From: Bacteroidales bacterium
GTDB lineage: Bacteria > Bacteroidota > Bacteroidia > Bacteroidales > UBA932
Length of the DNA stretch: 42,238 bases
Direction: 5' to 3'
NCBI GenBank assembly: GCA_017615065.1
Contig: JAGAAY010000022.1
Location: forward strand, 1-42,238
The notes under the pieces were generated by a model. That model did not search any database, was not told where the DNA came from, and saw only the letters and a program-made list of their open reading frames with translations. Positions 32,056 to 40,784 of the stretch are shown here, one piece after another; within the stretch, counting starts at the first letter, position 1, and each line of letters opens with the position of its first letter. Both the position numbers and the translations under genes were made by a program.

Positions 32056-32885
32056 ACAAGATGAGATATATCACAATTGCTCTTACGGCAGCGGTCATGC
32101 TGGCGGCTATCGCCTGCGAATCGCAGTATGAGGCCCTGCTCTCGAGCCACGACTCGGACGCCAAATACAAGGCGGCGATGGAGTATTTCAACAACAAGCG
32201 TTACCAGAGAGCTTCCCAGCTTTTCGAGTCGCTGGCGGTTCTTACCAGCGGCACGGAAAGGGACGATACCGTCCAGTACTACTGGGGCCTGAGCAACTAC
32301 CGCTACAAGGATTACTACACGGCCCAGAGCAACTTCACCAAGTTCCTGGAGAACTTCCCCCTGAGCCCCTTTGCCGAGGATGCCAGATTCCTGCGTCTGG
32401 ACTGCATGTACAGGGCAACCTATCGCTATGAACTGGACCAGGCTCCCACCAAGGCATGTCTTCAGGCAATCGAGGAATACACCAGGGAATACCCGGCCGA
32501 CTCCCCGCATCTGGAAGCCTGCCGCCTGATGAAGGAAGACCTCCTCGAACGCCTTGACCGCAAGGCCTATGAAGCCGCCAGGCTGTACTACAAGATGGAA
32601 GACTACAAGGCATCTCGCGTGGCCTTCCGCAATGTCCTCAAGGATAATTCGGAGAACAGGTACAGGGAGGATATCCTTTATTATACTGCGATGTCGTCTT
32701 ACCATTATGCCAGACTCAGCGTTGAGGCAAAGCAGAAAGAACGCTACCTGGTGTTCATGGACGACTATCTCAACTTCATCGGTGAATACCCTGAATCGCA
32801 TTATCGCAGCGAACTGGATACCGTTCACAAGAGGGTGCTCAAGGCCCTTGGCCGTTACACCGGGGATGAATCCACCGAGCAGTAA
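32052..32885 (+). CDS. bamD: Outer membrane protein assembly factor BamD
   Basis: BamD is the lipoprotein subunit of the BAM complex that inserts beta-barrel proteins. The 277-aa product has a lipobox (LAAIAC, Cys22) and tetratricopeptide repeats starting at ~34 (KYKAAMEYFNNKRYQRASQLFESLAVL; VQYYWGLSNYRYKDYYTAQSNFTKFLENFPLSPFAEDARFL), as expected. Its partner BamA is at 40785-42238. An in-frame ATG three codons later could be the true start. rpoZ follows after 66 nt. Confidence 0.93.
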   Translation: MNKMRYITIALTAAVMLAAIACESQYEALLSSHDSDAKYKAAMEYFNNKRYQRASQLFESLAVLTSGTERDDTVQYYWGLSNYRYKDYYTAQSNFTKFLENFPLSPFAEDARFLRLDCMYRATYRYELDQAPTKACLQAIEEYTREYPADSPHLEACRLMKEDLLERLDRKAYEAARLYYKMEDYKASRVAFRNVLKDNSENRYREDILYYTAMSSYHYARLSVEAKQKERYLVFMDDYLNFIGEYPESHYRSELDTVHKRVLKALGRYTGDESTEQ

Positions 32886-32951
32886 CGAAAATTTTTGAAA
32901 CAACCCGCGCTGCAGCGGCGTAATTAATATCGGACAGAAAAAATAAACTAT

Positions 32952-33272
32952 ATGGATACAAAGAAAAAAGTCCCTACAAACACCATTACCAGGGACATCA
33001 AGAACCTTGCGGCTCCTACCGGAAACATCTACGAGTCGGTGGTAATCCTCTCCAAGAGGGCAAACCAGATTGCTGCGGCCGAAAAGCGCGAACTCACCAA
33101 GAAACTGGAAGACTTCCGCAACGACCGTGACACCATGGAAGAAGTCTTCGAGAACAAGGAGCAGATCGAAATTTCCAAGTACTACGAGCGTCAGCCCAAG
33201 CCGGGCCTCGTAGCCATCTCCGAATTCGAGAACGGCGACCTGGTGTACAAGCAGGCCAACAACGAAGCCTAG
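32952..33272 (+). CDS. rpoZ: RNA polymerase omega subunit (Bacteroidota type)
   Basis: The 106-aa protein is the omega-like subunit that helps assemble RNA polymerase. The RpoZ segment is ITRDIKNLAAPTGNIYESVVILSKRANQIAAAEKRELTKKLEDF, with the conserved N-(I/Y)YE and RA-x-QI core; the C-terminal tail FENKEQIEISKYYERQPKPGLVAISEFENGDL is of the Bacteroidota kind. It ends directly before the recN start. In many Bacteroidales the coaBC and DUF4835 genes lie between rpoZ and recN; neither is here. Confidence 0.88.
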   Translation: MDTKKKVPTNTITRDIKNLAAPTGNIYESVVILSKRANQIAAAEKRELTKKLEDFRNDRDTMEEVFENKEQIEISKYYERQPKPGLVAISEFENGDLVYKQANNEA

Positions 33273-34922
33273 ATGCTTTCCCGTCTCCAAGTTAGGAATT
33301 ATGTCCTGATAGACTCTCTGGAAACCAGCTTTCCGGAGGGTCTGATCATTATTACCGGGCAGACCGGCGCCGGCAAGTCCATCCTTATGGGCGCCCTGTC
33401 GCTGTGCCTGGGAGCAAAGGCCGATGCTTCCATGATCGGCCCGGACGGGGATTCCTGTGTGGTGGAGGCGGTATTCGAGGCAGGGGACGATGACGCCCTG
33501 AAGGAAAAACTCCAGGCCGATGACCTCCCCTGGCAGGACGGCCATCTGGTAATCCGCCGCGTGGTGCACTCCAGCGGCCGTTCCCGCAGTTTCCTCAATG
33601 ACGAGCCGGTAACGCTTGCCCGTCTTCAGGAAGTGTCGTCGCATCTTGTCGACGTCCATGCCCAGCATCAGACTCTTTTGCTTCAGGATCCTTCGTTCCG
33701 CATGAAGCTCCTGGACCATTTTGCCGGCAACAAGGCCCTTCTGGAAGAATGCGGCCAGGCTTGGGCCGACTGGCAGAAGGCCAGGAAAGAACTTGCCGAT
33801 GCCGAATCCCGCCTCCGCAGCCTGGAAGCCGACAGGGACTACAACCAGGCCCGTTATGAGCGTCTTGAGGCCGCTTCATTGAAGGAAGGCGAACTCGCGG
33901 ATCTGGAACAGCGCCAACAGCAGCTCGCGCACGCGGAAGAAATAAAGGAAGTGCTCGAAGGGGCCAGGGGCCTCATGGAAACAGAAGACGGCACTCCGCT
34001 TCCGGCACTCCTGAAAGATGTCGTCCGTAAGCTGGAAAAGGGTTCCAGATTTATTCCCCAGCTGCAGCAGCTGGCGGAAAGGCTGGAATCGTCGCGTCTG
34101 GAAATCGAGGACATATCGGCAGAAGTGGAAAGCGCATCCGAAAAGATAGAAGTGTCGCCGGCGGCATTGCAGCAGGTGGAAGACAGGATGTCGCTCATAT
34201 ATGACCTCATGAAGCGCTATGGCGTGAATTCCGAACAGGAACTCATTTCAGTTCGCGACAGCCTGGCCGAAGCCCTTGCCGGCAGCAGCGCACTCGCAGA
34301 AGACATGGAAGCCCTGAGAAAGAGGGAATCGGCCTGTGCCGATGCCTACCGCCGCTCTGCCTCCTCGCTCCATGACGAAAGGGAAAAGGCCTGCGCACCG
34401 TTCTCTGCATCGGTACTGGAGTCTCTGCGTTTCCTGGAACTGGAGAACTGCCGCTTCATTACCCGGGTATCGGCATCAACGCCATCGGCAACGGGTACCG
34501 ATACGGTGGAATTCCTCTTCTCGGCCGGCTCCAACGAGCCTGTGGATGTGGCAAAGGGTGCATCGGGCGGTGAACTGTCCCGCATCATGCTCAGCCTCAA
34601 GGCTATGCTGGCCAAATACACGTCCATGCCCACTATGGTTTTCGACGAAATCGACACCGGCGTCTCCGGCAGCGCGGCCGACAGGATGGGTTCCATGATT
34701 TGCTCCATGGGCAAGGACATGCAGGTGTTCGCAATCACCCATCTTCCCCAGGTGGCGGCAAAGGGCAAAGCGCATTATCTGGTGAGCCGCGAGGACGGCC
34801 GCACCGGCATTTCCCGTATCTCCGGCGAGGAAAGGGTAATGGAGATATCCAGAATGCTAAGCGGCTCCCGTATCACGGAAGCCGCCATAGAGAATGCCAG
34901 GGTCCTCATTTCCGAGGGCTGA
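33273..34922 (+). CDS. recN: DNA repair protein RecN
   Basis: RecN is an SMC-like ATPase for double-strand-break repair. 549 aa: N-terminal Walker A GQTGAGKSILMGALSLCLG (residues ~29-47), a Q-loop region with HLVDVHAQHQTLLL, two coiled-coil arms (~155-370), then the ABC signature KGASGGELSRIMLSLKAMLAKY and Walker B PTMVFDEIDTGVSG, with VFAITHLPQVAAKG (H-loop). All catalytic motifs are intact. It begins at the base after the rpoZ stop codon. It converges with the LysM gene with a 1-nt gap. Confidence 0.96.
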   Translation: MLSRLQVRNYVLIDSLETSFPEGLIIITGQTGAGKSILMGALSLCLGAKADASMIGPDGDSCVVEAVFEAGDDDALKEKLQADDLPWQDGHLVIRRVVHSSGRSRSFLNDEPVTLARLQEVSSHLVDVHAQHQTLLLQDPSFRMKLLDHFAGNKALLEECGQAWADWQKARKELADAESRLRSLEADRDYNQARYERLEAASLKEGELADLEQRQQQLAHAEEIKEVLEGARGLMETEDGTPLPALLKDVVRKLEKGSRFIPQLQQLAERLESSRLEIEDISAEVESASEKIEVSPAALQQVEDRMSLIYDLMKRYGVNSEQELISVRDSLAEALAGSSALAEDMEALRKRESACADAYRRSASSLHDEREKACAPFSASVLESLRFLELENCRFITRVSASTPSATGTDTVEFLFSAGSNEPVDVAKGASGGELSRIMLSLKAMLAKYTSMPTMVFDEIDTGVSGSAADRMGSMICSMGKDMQVFAITHLPQVAAKGKAHYLVSREDGRTGISRISGEERVMEISRMLSGSRITEAAIENARVLISEG

Positions 34923-34923
34923 G

Positions 34924-36585
34924 CTATTTAACCATTACCATGCTCATATCCGGATTGTAGATGATCCTCCTGATGGCTCCGTTTGAAAGGGAGCCGTTTT
35001 CGTGTCTGTTGAACAGGAAGTCCAGGTGGAGCATGCACACCTTGTTCTTGTCAAGGTACTTCTTCCATTTGTCGCCGTACTGCGCAATCATGCTGATGAA
35101 ATAGTAGGCGGTATCGTATCCCTGGAAGGCGAACTGGCTGGGCTCGGTATTGTACAGTGCCCTGAAGGCAAGGATGAACTTGTTCACATCAGGATCGTCA
35201 TAATCCACATAGTATGCAGTGGTGAGATGCAGGGAGGTCTGGTGATAATAGTTGTTGTCCACCGCATCCAGCAGCCTGAGCTTGGAGGTGCCGTAAGAGG
35301 TGATCTTGTAGCCCTTGTTGTTCATCAGGCTCAGATTGAGCATGGCATCAGATACGAAACTCTCGTTCTCGGAAGCCACCACAAGATGGTTCATACGGCC
35401 TTTCTGCAGCATGGATTCCAGGCGTGAACGGATTCTTGTACCTTCTGAAACGCTGTAGGCCAGTATCTCGTAGTTGAGACCTCTGGCGGTGATGGCGTCC
35501 TTCAGGGCTGTGCAGATGGCGGAACCGCCTTTCTCGCACAGGATGACAATGTTCTCGCCGTCATTGCGGGTTTCATCCAGCCATTGGGCAAGTTCCAGAT
35601 ACTGGTTTTCGATGTACGAAGGAGCCTGGATGAAATTGGGGAACGAATCCCTGAGGACTACAGCTTTCTGATCCAGGGGAGAGATAACGGTGGTTTCTCC
35701 GTCCAGGCGTTCCAGGACGGCGTTGAGGTCCTGAAGGGAAACGGGGCCCAGAACGAAATCGTTCTTGGAAAGCTGGTATGCGCTGGGCATTCCGGCCTTG
35801 GTGTCGAAAGCGGTGAGATGCGTGAATATGCCTTCCGCCTGAAGATCCCTCAGGGCGAGGAGAACCCCGGCGTAGAAATCCATGTTCATGGAACTTGACC
35901 GGCCTTCGGCATTGAAGGGGAGCGCCAGGGCGATGTTGACCGTGGATTTGCCCACAATGGTGTCATCGTCTTCCGGGATAAGATCATCGCCGATGACGTA
36001 GTCGGTTACCGAAACGGTATCCGGCTCTGCCGGCTGCGAGACTATGGTAATGTCTTCATCCACCTCCGGAGCGTCCTGGGCGGCTGCAATCTCTTCGGGA
36101 GAGAGCGGGATGTAGATGACCTGACGGCGGTTGAGCTTGGCGGAATCCATGTGGTTGAACTCCATCAAGGCTTCCACGGTGAGGCCGTACATTGCGGCTA
36201 TATCGTCGATGGTCTCATACCACTTTACGAGATGCTCCTTATATGTGCCTTTCTCCGGGATGTACACACTATCCTCCGTTTCAGCGCTTTCCTGTTCCTT
36301 AAGGGGAATGAGGATGATGCTTCCCTTGAGCAGGCCCGTTCTTTGAAGCGTGGGGTTGGCGTTGTAGATGTCGTCCACGCTCACTCCATATGCTTTGGCA
36401 ATGGAATACAGGGTTTGTCTCTCCTGCACGGAGTGGGACAGGTAAACCTTTCCGTTAACCGTAACCTTTTCCGTGGACACCGTAACCGGTACGGGCTCAT
36501 AGGCCTGGGCCCTGAGCACGGGAGAAGCCGCCATGGAGGCGAGGCAGACAAACGCGGTCGCAAGTATAATTCCGGTTCTGGTCAT
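34924..36585 (-). CDS. LysM and periplasmic-binding-domain protein (LpoA-like)
   Basis: 553 aa. A signal peptide (MTRTGIILATAFVCLASMAASPVLRAQA) is followed by two LysM domains: residues ~50-96 (HSVQERQTLYSIAKAYGVSVDDIYNANPTLQ) and ~112-158 (HLVKWYETIDDIAAMYGLTVEALMEFN). Residues ~205-545 are a type-I periplasmic-binding fold (VNIALALPFNAE, DFYAGVLLALRDLQAEGI, IVILCEKGGSAICTALKDAI, FAFQGYDTAYYFISMIAQYG), as in penicillin-binding-protein activators and amino-acid-binding proteins. LysM anchors it to peptidoglycan; a role in cell-wall synthesis control is an inference. It is last in the ompH-glycosyltransferase-LysM operon (12-nt gap). Confidence 0.85.
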   Translation of the reverse strand: MTRTGIILATAFVCLASMAASPVLRAQAYEPVPVTVSTEKVTVNGKVYLSHSVQERQTLYSIAKAYGVSVDDIYNANPTLQRTGLLKGSIILIPLKEQESAETEDSVYIPEKGTYKEHLVKWYETIDDIAAMYGLTVEALMEFNHMDSAKLNRRQVIYIPLSPEEIAAAQDAPEVDEDITIVSQPAEPDTVSVTDYVIGDDLIPEDDDTIVGKSTVNIALALPFNAEGRSSSMNMDFYAGVLLALRDLQAEGIFTHLTAFDTKAGMPSAYQLSKNDFVLGPVSLQDLNAVLERLDGETTVISPLDQKAVVLRDSFPNFIQAPSYIENQYLELAQWLDETRNDGENIVILCEKGGSAICTALKDAITARGLNYEILAYSVSEGTRIRSRLESMLQKGRMNHLVVASENESFVSDAMLNLSLMNNKGYKITSYGTSKLRLLDAVDNNYYHQTSLHLTTAYYVDYDDPDVNKFILAFRALYNTEPSQFAFQGYDTAYYFISMIAQYGDKWKKYLDKNKVCMLHLDFLFNRHENGSLSNGAIRRIIYNPDMSMVMVK

Positions 36586-36597
36586 ATATGCGTGTTC

Positions 36598-37713
36598 TTA
36601 AATTTCTTTTGCAAAGGCCGTGAGGGATGAGCAAAACCTGTTCCACGACAGCCTTTCCTTTTCCTTTTTAATTGCCTCCCTGCACGCGTGTGCGATGGAA
36701 GGGTCTTCAAAGTAGCGCACAATCTCTTTCCTCACGTCTTCCGGGTCCGCTTTGGGGGCCACCAGGCCGGTTCCACGGTCCCCGATGGTTTCCCTGAGCC
36801 CGCCCACGTCCGTGACGATAAGCGGAACGTCAAAGTGGTATGACGCGGCGCTTATCCCGCTCTGCGTCGCAGTGCGGTATGGCAGCACCGAAACATCTGC
36901 GGCGCTGAAGTACAGTTTCACTTCCGAATCCCTGATGTATTTGGGAAAGACTTTTACCCTGTCTTTCCCGGGAAGGGAATCCAGAATGCGCTGATACTTG
37001 TCAAATGCGCCGTATGGTTCTCCCGCCACAATCAGCTGGTAGTCTTCCGGAAGGCCCCGGAATGCTTCCAGCAGTATGTCAAGCCCCTTGTACTCCCGGA
37101 TGAGCCCGAAGAAAAGGAGCGTCTTCCTTTCCGGATCCAGGCCAAGTTCCCTGCAGGCGTCCTCCCTTTTCATCCGCTCCCCGAAATGGCTGTACACGGG
37201 GTGGGGGAGTATCCTGTACCGGGCGTCCGGTACCAGGGACACAAGGTCTTCCGCTACCGATGCCGTCATGGTAATGTACCCGTTGCAGCCCTTCAGGAAA
37301 TACTTCGACAGGGGTTTGTCGAAAAAGTGGGGTTCGTGCGGAGTTACATTGTCCAGGATGGCTATGCTCTTGCAGCCGGTGTGGCGCGCCACGTATCCAA
37401 GCGAGGGAGCGAACCACGACATCCAGTACCTCAGTATAAGGAGGTCCGGCTGCCACTGCCTGATGAGTCTTGCCGTCTTTGCCCAGGTGGAAGGGCGGAT
37501 GGTATCCAGCACCGCGGTGCTTTCCACCGGTTTTGCCTCGTCTTCCGGAGTTACATACTGCGTTTTCCCCGGAAACAGGGCCTTTGGGTACTGGCGCGTG
37601 AAATTGAACGCCCGAACCTCATTGTCCCTGCCCAGTTCCTCATGTATGCACGCGTTGAACTGGGCTATTCCTCCCCTGAGGGGGTAGAAACTGGACAGTA
37701 TGGCAATTCTCAC
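36598..37713 (-). CDS. Glycosyltransferase, family 4 (GT-B) type
   Basis: 371 aa. An N-terminal SSFYPLRGGIAQFNACIHEELG starts the acceptor domain, and the C-terminal GT1/GT4 donor domain begins near 190 (LLFFGLIREYKGLDILLEAFRGL, then VFPKYIRDSEVKLYFSAADVSVLPYRTATQSGISAASYHFDVPLIVTDVGG). The usual EX7E motif is not clearly seen, so the enzyme may be atypical. The sugar and acceptor are unknown. It sits between ompH and a peptidoglycan-binding protein, so a role at the envelope is likely. Gaps of 9 and 12 nt place it in one operon. Confidence 0.88.
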   Translation of the reverse strand: MRIAILSSFYPLRGGIAQFNACIHEELGRDNEVRAFNFTRQYPKALFPGKTQYVTPEDEAKPVESTAVLDTIRPSTWAKTARLIRQWQPDLLILRYWMSWFAPSLGYVARHTGCKSIAILDNVTPHEPHFFDKPLSKYFLKGCNGYITMTASVAEDLVSLVPDARYRILPHPVYSHFGERMKREDACRELGLDPERKTLLFFGLIREYKGLDILLEAFRGLPEDYQLIVAGEPYGAFDKYQRILDSLPGKDRVKVFPKYIRDSEVKLYFSAADVSVLPYRTATQSGISAASYHFDVPLIVTDVGGLRETIGDRGTGLVAPKADPEDVRKEIVRYFEDPSIAHACREAIKKEKERLSWNRFCSSLTAFAKEI

Positions 37714-37722
37714 CGCTGCAGA

Positions 37723-38355
37723 CTATTCGGCAGATGCAGTTGCGTCGCCGCCTTTGTCCTTGTTGCGGACGTACTCGTCGTTGAGACCCTTGAGGATTTC
37801 TTCAGTGATGTCAAGGGAAGCGCTGCCTGCTACGACAGGAGCGGTGAGGAGGTCTCCGCTGGTGGTGAGGATGAGCGAGAACTGCTTTTCCTCGTTGTAT
37901 TTCTGGATGTACTCGTTGATGGCGTTCATGATGTTGTTGAGCATTACCTGCTGCTCTTCAGCCATCTCCTTCTGTTTCTCCACCACATACTTCTGGTATG
38001 ACTGCTGTTGCTGCTGCAGTTTCTGCTGCTGGGCCTGTGCCACGCTCTGGGTGAGGAGACCTTTCTCGAGCTTGTTGTTGAAGTCGTTGAGCTCCCTGGT
38101 GAGCTTGTTCTCGCGACGGGTGATTTCCGCCTGGATGCTGTTCACCTTGGTTTCCACCACGGCACGGAGGTCGTTGGCCATGTCATACTCCGCCATAACG
38201 CGGTCGATGTTGAAGAATACGATGCTGCCTGCAACTGCAGTGCTGTCATTGAGGATGGGGTCTCCCGACGGTTTGGGAGTGTTCTCGTTGCAGGAAGTGA
38301 AGCTGAGGCCCGCCAGAATGGCGATGGCGCTCAAAAGTAGGATGTTCTTTTTCAT
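37723..38355 (-). CDS. OmpH/Skp-family periplasmic chaperone, lipoprotein form
   Basis: Skp-like chaperones hold outer membrane proteins on the way to the BAM complex. The 210-aa protein has a lipobox (FTSC, Cys22), a core strand GSIVFFNIDRVMAEYDMANDLRA and then long coiled-coil arms (~70-155, Gln-rich from LTQSVAQAQQQKLQQQQQS), ending in a strand region FSLILTTSGDLLTAPVVAG and helix LDITEEILKGLNDEY, the OmpH order. Most Skp proteins are soluble; the lipid anchor is a variation. It is first in its operon, with a promoter box at 38389-38396. Confidence 0.88.
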   Translation of the reverse strand: MKKNILLLSAIAILAGLSFTSCNENTPKPSGDPILNDSTAVAGSIVFFNIDRVMAEYDMANDLRAVVETKVNSIQAEITRRENKLTRELNDFNNKLEKGLLTQSVAQAQQQKLQQQQQSYQKYVVEKQKEMAEEQQVMLNNIMNAINEYIQKYNEEKQFSLILTTSGDLLTAPVVAGSASLDITEEILKGLNDEYVRNKDKGGDATASAE

Positions 38356-38388
38356 TATTTAACGTTAAATTGTTTTCAGTTGAACTCG

Positions 38389-38396
38389 CAAAGATA
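38389..38396 (-). promoter_or_regulatory. -7 box of the ompH-glycosyltransferase-LysM operon
   Basis: TATCTTTG on the minus strand, 33 nt before the ompH start, 1 nt from the pdxJ stop codon; the upstream part of the promoter falls within the pdxJ gene. Confidence 0.55.
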
Positions 38397-38397
38397 G

Positions 38398-39117
38398 CTA
38401 TTTTTTGCGGATTTCCGAAAGATACGCCTGAATCGTTCTCTCGAGGCCCATATAAAGGGCGTCGCTTATGAGAGCATGGCCGAGGGAGACTTCCTCGGTC
38501 CAGGGTATCTGCTGTACGAAATATGCCAGATTCTCCAGCGACAGGTCGTGTCCGGCGTTGAGGCCGAGGCCGCTGGAGCGGGCCTGCCTGGCCGCTTCCA
38601 CGTAGCGGGCAATGGCAATTTCCGGGTCCAGGGGATACTCCGCGGCATAATCGGCCGTATAGAGTTCCACCCTGTCCGCTCCGCAAAGAGCGGCTCCTTC
38701 GGCCATGTAGGGATCCGGGTCGATGAAGATGGAAACCCTTATGCCCTTAGCCTTGAAGCGTGCGCACACATCGGCAAGGAATTCCCTGTTTTTCCAGGTG
38801 TCCCATCCCGCGTTGGAAGTGATGGCGTCGTGGGCGTCGGGAACCAGAGTCACCTGGTCCGGCACCACTTCTTCAACCAGGTCGATGAAGGAGGGGATGG
38901 GATTGCCTTCTATGTTGAATTCGGTGGTTACCAGAGGGCGGATCTGCCTTACGTCGCTGTACCTGATATGCCTTTCATCAGGCCTGGGATGCACCGTGAT
39001 TCCCTGTGCGCCGAAGCGCTCGCAGTCAAGTGCCGCCTTGCATACATCGGGGACGTTGCCGCCGCGTGCGTTGCGTATAGTGGCTATTTTGTTGATGTTG
39101 ACGCTGAGTCTTGTCAT
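38398..39117 (-). CDS. pdxJ: Pyridoxine 5'-phosphate synthase
   Basis: PdxJ condenses 1-deoxyxylulose 5-phosphate with 3-amino-2-oxopropyl phosphate to pyridoxine phosphate. 239 aa from the ATG at 39117-39115 ([20 protein letters not shown]); a longer reading to 39327 passes through a repeat and antisense nadK and is rejected. PdxJ features: [27 protein letters not shown] (TNIEGNP-like), VTLVPD and the C-terminal [15 protein letters not shown]. It is divergent from nadK. Confidence 0.95.
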   Translation of the reverse strand: MTRLSVNINKIATIRNARGGNVPDVCKAALDCERFGAQGITVHPRPDERHIRYSDVRQIRPLVTTEFNIEGNPIPSFIDLVEEVVPDQVTLVPDAHDAITSNAGWDTWKNREFLADVCARFKAKGIRVSIFIDPDPYMAEGAALCGADRVELYTADYAAEYPLDPEIAIARYVEAARQARSSGLGLNAGHDLSLENLAYFVQQIPWTEEVSLGHALISDALYMGLERTIQAYLSEIRKK

Positions 39118-39137
39118 AATTTGTCTGTAAAGGTTCA

Positions 39138-39145
39138 CAAAAATA
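39138..39145 (-). promoter_or_regulatory. -7 box of pdxJ
   Basis: TATTTTTG on the minus strand, 20 nt before the start; no matching TTTG at the right spacing. Confidence 0.4.
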
Positions 39146-39167
39146 ATGAAAATTGTAAATAAAGTGT

Positions 39168-39175
39168 TATTTTTG
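39168..39175 (+). promoter_or_regulatory. -7 box of nadK-uppS
   Basis: TATTTTTG, 44 nt before the nadK start; the family-3 repeat (39190-39218) fills most of the leader. Confidence 0.4.
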
Positions 39176-39189
39176 AAGCCCGTTTTAAA

Positions 39190-39218
39190 AGATTTCTCGA
39201 CTTCGCTCGAAATGACAA
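39190..39218 (+). repeat. 28-bp palindromic repeat, family 3 copy B, in the nadK leader
   Basis: AGATTTCTCGACTTCGCTCG followed by AAATGACAA, one mismatch from copy A (316-344). It ends 1 nt before the nadK ATG and has the same orientation to its gene as copy A has to nusA. Confidence 0.78.
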
Positions 39219-39219
39219 A

Positions 39220-40044
39220 ATGAAAATAGGCTACTTTATCCTCAACGAAGAGCTCCTTGGAGAGCCGCGCATGCTGAAACTTCTCAAAGAACTGGAAGCA
39301 GCATCCTACGAGGTCTACCCCATACACACCAAGTCCGACGTCCGTCCGGAGACAGACCTAGTCCTGTCGATGGGCGGAGACGGCACGTTCCTGTCGGCCG
39401 CGCACATTGTTTCCGACATCGGCCTTCCCATCCTGGGAGTGAATTTCGGCCGCATCGGCTTCCTTTGTGAAAACAGGCCGGAGGCGGTGCTGGAGGCCAT
39501 TATGGAAGGCTCGTTCACAATCGAGTACAGAACGGTTCTCAATGCCACCCTCAAGGGCCATGGCGCACGCCAGAACATCGGCATGCTGCCTTATTCCATC
39601 AACGAGGTGGCGGTACACCGCAGCGGTCCTTCCATGCTGGGCATCCACGTAACCGTGGGAGGGGAGAGTCTTCCCACCTATTGGGCCGATGGCCTTATCG
39701 TGGCCACTTCTTCCGGCTCAACCGCATATTCCCTCAGCGCAGGCGGACCTATCTGCATGCCGGATTCAAAGGTTATCGTACTGGCTCCTATCGCCCCGCA
39801 CAACCTCAACGTACGCCCTCTCGTGCTGCCGGAAACGGCAAAGATCGACATCAGCATCGAAACCCGCGACAAAACGGCCATCATGACCACCGACAACCGT
39901 ACTTTCGAGATGGATCCGGACTGGTCGGTCCATGTGGAGATGGCACAATTTTCGCTCAAACGCATCCGCCTCGCGGAGACGGGTTTCGTACAGGCCCTGT
40001 CGTCACGTCTCTTCTGGGGAGAAGACATTCGCAATAATGGATAG
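39220..40044 (+). CDS. nadK: NAD kinase
   Basis: Phosphorylates NAD to NADP with ATP. The 274-aa protein has the GGDGT motif at 52-56 (Asp54 catalytic), [12 protein letters not shown], the second motif [49 protein letters not shown] and a C-terminal RLFWGED. Family length is normal. The start follows a palindromic repeat without a visible Shine-Dalgarno site. Its last eight bases overlap the uppS start (40037), so the two are coupled. Confidence 0.96.
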   Translation: MKIGYFILNEELLGEPRMLKLLKELEAASYEVYPIHTKSDVRPETDLVLSMGGDGTFLSAAHIVSDIGLPILGVNFGRIGFLCENRPEAVLEAIMEGSFTIEYRTVLNATLKGHGARQNIGMLPYSINEVAVHRSGPSMLGIHVTVGGESLPTYWADGLIVATSSGSTAYSLSAGGPICMPDSKVIVLAPIAPHNLNVRPLVLPETAKIDISIETRDKTAIMTTDNRTFEMDPDWSVHVEMAQFSLKRIRLAETGFVQALSSRLFWGEDIRNNG

Positions 40045-40744
40045 CAACGAGAGAATCCCGGTACATGTGTCCATAATCATGGACGGAAACGGCCGATGGG
40101 CGAAGGCCCGCGGCAAGGAAAGGGTGGCCGGCCATATGGAGGGCGTAGGCAGCGTCCGCGCCGTGGTGGAAGCCGCAGCGGAAACGGGGGTGAAATACCT
40201 TTCCCTTTATGCCTTCTCGGAGGAGAACTGGGGCCGTCCCGCAGCCGAAGTCGATACCCTTATGTCTTTGATGATGAAGTCGATAAGGGATGAATGCGCT
40301 ACTTTCCTGAAGAACGACATACGCTTCGTGGTGCTGGGCAACCGCGCCCGCCTGTCGGACAAGCTAAACGCCGCCATCGACGGAATGATGCAGGAAACCG
40401 CACATTGCAAGAGGCTTACCGTTATCGTTTTCCTGAGCTACAGCGGGAAATGGGACATCCTCCAGGCGGCGGCAAAAGCCGCGGCGGAGCTCGGCCCGGA
40501 AAAAATGGCCGCTCTGGACGAGGAAGGCTTCAGCCGTTACCTTGTCACCGCCGGCATTCCGGATCCGGACCTGCTTATCCGCACCTCCGGCGAGCAGCGC
40601 ATTTCCAATTACCTGCTCTGGCAGTGCGCTTATACGGAATTCCTGTTCACGGACGTGCTGTGGCCGGATTTCCGGAAAGACGAATTCAGGGCGGCCCTGA
40701 AGGAATATGCCGGCCGCGACCGCAGATATGGTAAAGTCAAATGA
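40037..40744 (+). CDS. uppS: Isoprenyl transferase (undecaprenyl diphosphate synthase)
   Basis: Builds the C55 carrier lipid for peptidoglycan and surface polysaccharides. 235 aa from the ATG at 40037 ([33 protein letters not shown]); a reading from 39932 lies in nadK. Conserved family motifs: MDGNGRW (residues 15-21), LYAFSEENWGRP, VIVFLSYSGKWDI and the C-terminal PDPDLLIRTSGEQRISNYLLWQCAYTEFLFTDVLWPDF. It overlaps nadK and is followed 40 nt later by bamA, the usual Bacteroidota order. Confidence 0.96.
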   Translation: MDSNERIPVHVSIIMDGNGRWAKARGKERVAGHMEGVGSVRAVVEAAAETGVKYLSLYAFSEENWGRPAAEVDTLMSLMMKSIRDECATFLKNDIRFVVLGNRARLSDKLNAAIDGMMQETAHCKRLTVIVFLSYSGKWDILQAAAKAAAELGPEKMAALDEEGFSRYLVTAGIPDPDLLIRTSGEQRISNYLLWQCAYTEFLFTDVLWPDFRKDEFRAALKEYAGRDRRYGKVK

Positions 40745-40750
40745 AATTGC

Positions 40751-40758
40751 TATATTTG
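40751..40758 (+). promoter_or_regulatory. -7 box of bamA
   Basis: TATATTTG, 26 nt before the bamA start, in the 40-nt uppS-bamA gap; no good TTTG upstream. Confidence 0.45.
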
Positions 40759-40784
40759 CAGATTGATAGATTGAATACAGACGG

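Noticed and set aside
31977-33719. 580-aa open frame on the minus strand
   Set aside because: Antisense to bamD, rpoZ and part of recN, all recognised proteins; no signature in the antisense product.
39118-39327. N-terminal extension of PdxJ (309-aa reading)
   Set aside because: Passes through the family-3 repeat and the antisense of nadK; PdxJ homology starts at MTRLSVNIN.
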